NCBI GenBank assembly: GCA_016795465.1
Contig: JAEUHK010000028.1
Location: 1-64,000, forward strand
Direction: 5' to 3'
DNA: 64,000 nt
DNA from: Verrucomicrobiaceae bacterium
GTDB lineage: Bacteria; Verrucomicrobiota; Verrucomicrobiia; Verrucomicrobiales; Verrucomicrobiaceae
In this document: positions 61,249 to 64,000 of the stretch, one piece after another
Numbering within the stretch: the first letter of the stretch is position 1
Layout: every line of letters begins with the position of its first letter
Program-made: the position numbers and the translations under genes
Notes under the pieces: model-generated
What the model was told of the DNA's origin: nothing
Database searches by the model: none
Seen by the model: the letters and a program-made list of their open reading frames with translations, nothing else

Positions 61249-63380
61249 GTGATGCCCCGGCCAAATCCCCTCCGGCGGGCATCCTCCCGCGCACGCTGGC
61301 CCGCGCCCGCCGCGTGACCTTCCTCACGCTCGTGTGCCTCGGCACGCTGCTGGGCACCTGGCTCATGATCCGCTTCCTCCAGGTCGGCGAAGGCTATCGC
61401 AATGCCAAGATCGGCCTGCTGATCTGCTTTGTGCCGCTGTTTTACCAGCTCAACAGCGGCTTCTGGACGGCGCTCATTGGTGTGTGGCTGCAAAACCGCC
61501 CCACCGATGATCCCACCAACCTCTGGGACACCATCGAGGATGAAGACGGCCCGCTCTCGGCGAACACCGCCATCATCATCCCCGTTTACAACGAGGACGT
61601 CACCCGCGTGTGGGAAGGTCTTCGCGTCACCTTCGAGTCACTGAAGAAGACCGGCCACTTGGAGCACTTTGACTTTTTCGTGCTCAGCGATAGCGACCAG
61701 ACGAACAAGTGGATCGAGGAGCAAACGGCGTGGCTGGAGCTCTCGCGTCAGCTGGGAGCCTTCGGGAAGATTTTCTATCGTCACCGCCGCAAGCCGATCA
61801 ATCGCAAGAGCGGCAACGTGTCCGACTTCTGCCGCCGTTGGGGCAAACGGTATCGCTACATGATCGTCTTCGACGCGGACAGCCTCATGTCCGGCGCATT
61901 GATGGTCGCCATGACGCGCATCATGGAGAAGAATCCCGGCATCGGCATCCTGCAGACCTTCCCGAAGCAGGTCGCCAGCGAGACGCTCATCGGCCGTCTG
62001 ATGCAGTTCGCGCAGTCGCTGTATGGTCCGGCCTTCATGGCGGGGCTCAATTACTGGCAGAATGGCGAGGCGAACTTCTGGGGCCACAACGCCATCATCC
62101 GCCTCGAGCCCTTCATCCAGCACTGCGCCCTGCCGCCGCTGCCCAAGACGGTGCCCTTTGGTGGTCACATCCTCTCGCATGACTTCGTCGAGGCCGCGCT
62201 CATGCGCAAAGCCGGCTACGCCGTGCGTTTGCTGAATACTATCCGCGGCAGCTACGAGGAAGGCCCGCCCACGCTCATCGACACGCTGAAACGCGACCGC
62301 CGCTGGTGCCAGGGGAACATGCAGCACTTCTGGCTGCTCTTTGCCCGCGGCTGGCATTTCATGAGCCGGCTGAACTTCGCCCACGGCGTGCTCAGCTACG
62401 TCAGCTCGCCGCTGTGGTTCCTGCTGCTCGTCTTCACCACCTGGCTGGCCGCCACGCCGGGCAATGTCGTGCGTGACGGCCCCGCCGAGCGTGCGGGCCA
62501 CCTCCTGCTTGGCCTCACCGCCACGCTCATCTTCATGCCGAAGTTCGTCATCCTGCTCGACGAGGCGGTGAGCGGTCGTGTCTTCAAGCCGCTGAAGCTT
62601 CGCATGCTCGCCATGCTCAGCAGCATGCTCGACACGGTCATCTTCACTCTCATGTCGCCCGTGATGATGTGGTTTCACACCACCTTCGTCTTCAAGATCA
62701 TCACCGGCCAGGGTGTCAAATGGGTCGCGCAGAAGCGCAAGCTCGACGGCGTGGACTGGCGGGAAGTCATTCTGACCTTCGGCGGCGTCACCTTACTCGG
62801 CCTCGCCTGGGGCGTGGTCGCGTGGATGATCTCGTGGAGCTTTTTCCTGTGGATGAGCCCCATCTTCATCTCGCTCGTGCTCGCCATTCCGATGGCCATC
62901 TGGCTCAGCAGCGGGAAAAGCGGCCAGCGCTTCGGTTTGTTCCTCAGCCCCGAGGAGACCGAGCCGCCCGCCGTGCTCCGCGAGCTGGAGACGAACCTCG
63001 CCGAGGTCAAAGGCCGCCTGCAACTGCCGCCGGAGATCGAGCGGAACTACGGCCTCATGCAGGTCTGCCTCGATCCCTACGTCAACGGCCTCCACATCTC
63101 CCTCCTGCGCCGCCGCAAGAACACCCAGGACTCCCGCGAGTATCTCGACGAGATCGCCGATAAGCTGCTCCAGCAGGGCCCGCAAGCCCTCACGCCCCGC
63201 GAGGTCAATGCCCTCATCAACGACACCGAGACCGTCACGAACCTCCACTACCGCCTCTGGAGCGCCACCGAGGACGAGCTCGCCCCCTTCTGGTCCCTCG
63301 CCATCAAGCAATACAACCTCGCCGCCACCCATCCCTTCACCCACCTGCTCGCCCGGAAGGACCCGCCGGAGGCGCGATGA
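61245..63380 (+). CDS. opgH: Glucans biosynthesis glucosyltransferase (OpgH/MdoH family)
   Basis: A 711-residue membrane glycosyltransferase. N-terminal membrane segments (TFLTLVCLGTLLGTWLMI and LLICFVPLFYQL) precede a GT2 domain with TAIIIPVYNEDVTRVWEGL, FVLSDSDQTNKW, DADSLMSG and the acceptor-site motif RDRRWCQGNMQH. NRKSGNVSDFCRRWG is very typical of OpgH. More membrane helices follow. OpgH makes the beta-1,2-glucan backbone of osmoregulated periplasmic glucans from UDP-glucose. It is shorter than the 847-residue E. coli enzyme, mainly at the N-terminus. No opgG is seen in the window. Confidence 0.93.
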   Translation: MSDAPAKSPPAGILPRTLARARRVTFLTLVCLGTLLGTWLMIRFLQVGEGYRNAKIGLLICFVPLFYQLNSGFWTALIGVWLQNRPTDDPTNLWDTIEDEDGPLSANTAIIIPVYNEDVTRVWEGLRVTFESLKKTGHLEHFDFFVLSDSDQTNKWIEEQTAWLELSRQLGAFGKIFYRHRRKPINRKSGNVSDFCRRWGKRYRYMIVFDADSLMSGALMVAMTRIMEKNPGIGILQTFPKQVASETLIGRLMQFAQSLYGPAFMAGLNYWQNGEANFWGHNAIIRLEPFIQHCALPPLPKTVPFGGHILSHDFVEAALMRKAGYAVRLLNTIRGSYEEGPPTLIDTLKRDRRWCQGNMQHFWLLFARGWHFMSRLNFAHGVLSYVSSPLWFLLLVFTTWLAATPGNVVRDGPAERAGHLLLGLTATLIFMPKFVILLDEAVSGRVFKPLKLRMLAMLSSMLDTVIFTLMSPVMMWFHTTFVFKIITGQGVKWVAQKRKLDGVDWREVILTFGGVTLLGLAWGVVAWMISWSFFLWMSPIFISLVLAIPMAIWLSSGKSGQRFGLFLSPEETEPPAVLRELETNLAEVKGRLQLPPEIERNYGLMQVCLDPYVNGLHISLLRRRKNTQDSREYLDEIADKLLQQGPQALTPREVNALINDTETVTNLHYRLWSATEDELAPFWSLAIKQYNLAATHPFTHLLARKDPPEAR

Positions 63381-63492
63381 GGTGCGGCAGAGATCAGCGA
63401 TCAGAGGTGAGAAGTCAGAGGGGAGCGCGGACATTCGCTTCGCGGCTTCGCAGCCTGCGCGCTGCTTGGTTCTTCGTTCTTGGTTCGTCGTT

Positions 63493-63568
63493 CGGGCTTG
63501 AGCCCGCTCTGGGTTTGTAGTCCCGCCTTCAGGCGGTCCGAGAAGGAGGGCGGGATTCCATTCCCGCC
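63493..63568. repeat. Three small perfect hairpins before the CRISPR array (REP-like)
   Basis: CGGGCT/AGCCCG (63493-63506), CCGCCT/AGGCGG with loop TC (63523-63536) and GGCGGGA/TCCCGCC (63549-63568). TTTGTAGTCCCGCC at 63515-63527 recalls the TGTAGTCCG start of REP unit B. The wider 63381-63607 stretch holds no gene and no visible copy of the CRISPR repeat in antisense, so no tracrRNA is seen here. Confidence 0.55.
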
Positions 63569-63607
63569 GATGATCATCACGAAGGCTCCTTTTAGATAGA
63601 CACGCTC

Positions 63608-64000
63608 GCTTTGCCTTGATTCCAATTCCGGGACATCCAGACTCCAAAGCGATTACACGCACGGGAAGCATTCGCTTTGCCTTGATTCCAATTCCGGGAC
63701 ATCCAGACTGAAGACGAGCTCGTTGCGCTCGATCCTGACGCTTTGCCTTGATTCCAATTCCGGGACATCCAGACTCCCCTGCTTTCAGCAGCCCACACCT
63801 CAATGGCTTTGCCTTGATTCCAATTCCGGGACATCCAGACTACTTTCTGTCCGCATCGGGCGCGGTGAATGCTTTGCCTTGATTCCAATTCCGGGACATC
63901 CAGACTAAATCGACGTTAGCCACGCAACAGCGCGCTGCTTTGCCTTGATTCCAATTCCGGGACATCCAGACTCAGCCATGTTTCACCGTCCGGCGTGATG
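63608..64000. CRISPR. CRISPR array, six identical 36-base repeats, continuing past the window
   Basis: Repeats start at 63608, 63674, 63740, 63806, 63871 and 63937, each 36 bases (GCTTTGCCTTGATTCCAATT to CATCCAGACT) and identical in all six. Spacers are 30, 30, 30, 29 and 30 bases, all different; a sixth spacer starts at 63973 and is cut by the window end. A 66-base period with 36-base repeats is common in type II systems, but other types are possible. No cas gene lies in the window, so any must be to the right or elsewhere. Strand of transcription is not known; the left end may be the leader or trailer end. Confidence 0.95.

Noticed and set aside
63381..63607. A tracrRNA gene between opgH and the CRISPR array
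   Set aside because: No stretch complementary to the repeat is visible there.
63592..63888. A 98-residue minus-strand frame with repeated WMSRNWNQGKA
   Set aside because: It is the translation of the CRISPR repeats and spacers, not a protein-coding gene.
1..64000. tRNA or rRNA genes
   Set aside because: No T-loop GTTCGAxTC with matching acceptor arms, and no conserved rRNA segment, was noticed in the intergenic stretches.

Overview
The window looks like a chromosomal segment of a Verrucomicrobiota bacterium close to Prosthecobacter/Verrucomicrobiaceae. The signs are high GC, dense packing with many ATGA overlaps, and lineage-typical families: DUF1501/DUF1549/DUF1553 and DUF1552/DUF1592 planctomycete-type proteins, PVC-type dehydrogenase plus haem domains, PQQ-like propellers, DUF1080, Gfo/Idh/MocA oxidoreductases and Cys-type sulfatase. 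The genus is inference. No tRNA, rRNA, IS element or prophage was seen.

1-6 kb: end of a DUF2264 gene, a RIC (ScdA/YtfE) iron-sulfur repair protein, and a minus-strand run (aldolase-like, BNR_4, heparinase II/III) suggesting polysaccharide breakdown. 6.1-13.3 kb: an eight-gene periplasmic nitrate reductase operon: NapD, NapA, a duplicated four-haem NapB-like protein, a small Tat ferredoxin, an unknown 108-aa protein, a four-haem membrane-anchored cytochrome, and an NrfC/NrfD-type pair that probably replaces NapC or NapGH as quinol oxidase. 13.3-20 kb: a minus-strand operon of RidA/chorismatase-like, DUF1549, DUF1501, PPC and GYD genes, divergent from an exported truncated haemoglobin. Two copies of an operator-like dyad lie between them. 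RIC, Nap and the globin together suggest nitrate respiration with protection against nitric oxide.

20.8-31 kb: a gene-poor patch with a possible DUF932 remnant, a 945-aa membrane protein overlapping a double-HTH regulator, YqgE/AlgH, a cytochrome/DUF1549/DUF1553 protein, a Gfo/Idh oxidoreductase and a PQQ-like propeller. 31-46 kb: PIG-L deacetylase, a DUF1592 plus DUF1552 pair, sialate O-acetylesterase, DEAD helicase, NagA-like deacetylase, esterase, DUF1080, a REP-associated tyrosine transposase (RAYT) within its REP units, and a sulfatase-YHYH fusion. 46-64 kb: a 1256-aa SGNH/dehydrogenase/haem protein, a small zinc-ribbon protein, HNH endonuclease, menF overlapping a MenD-like gene that stops after its N-terminal domain, DUF1501, a 1372-aa Ser/Thr kinase, an NHL protein, an SGNH hydrolase, and a membrane protein overlapping an OpgH glucosyltransferase. 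The window ends in a CRISPR array (36-bp repeats, about 30-bp spacers) with no cas gene in view.

Two themes stand out. One is palindromic REP-type sequence, found around the RAYT gene and also in frame inside interdomain linkers of two very large proteins. The other is the nitrate reductase operon with a duplicated NapB and an unknown small protein.
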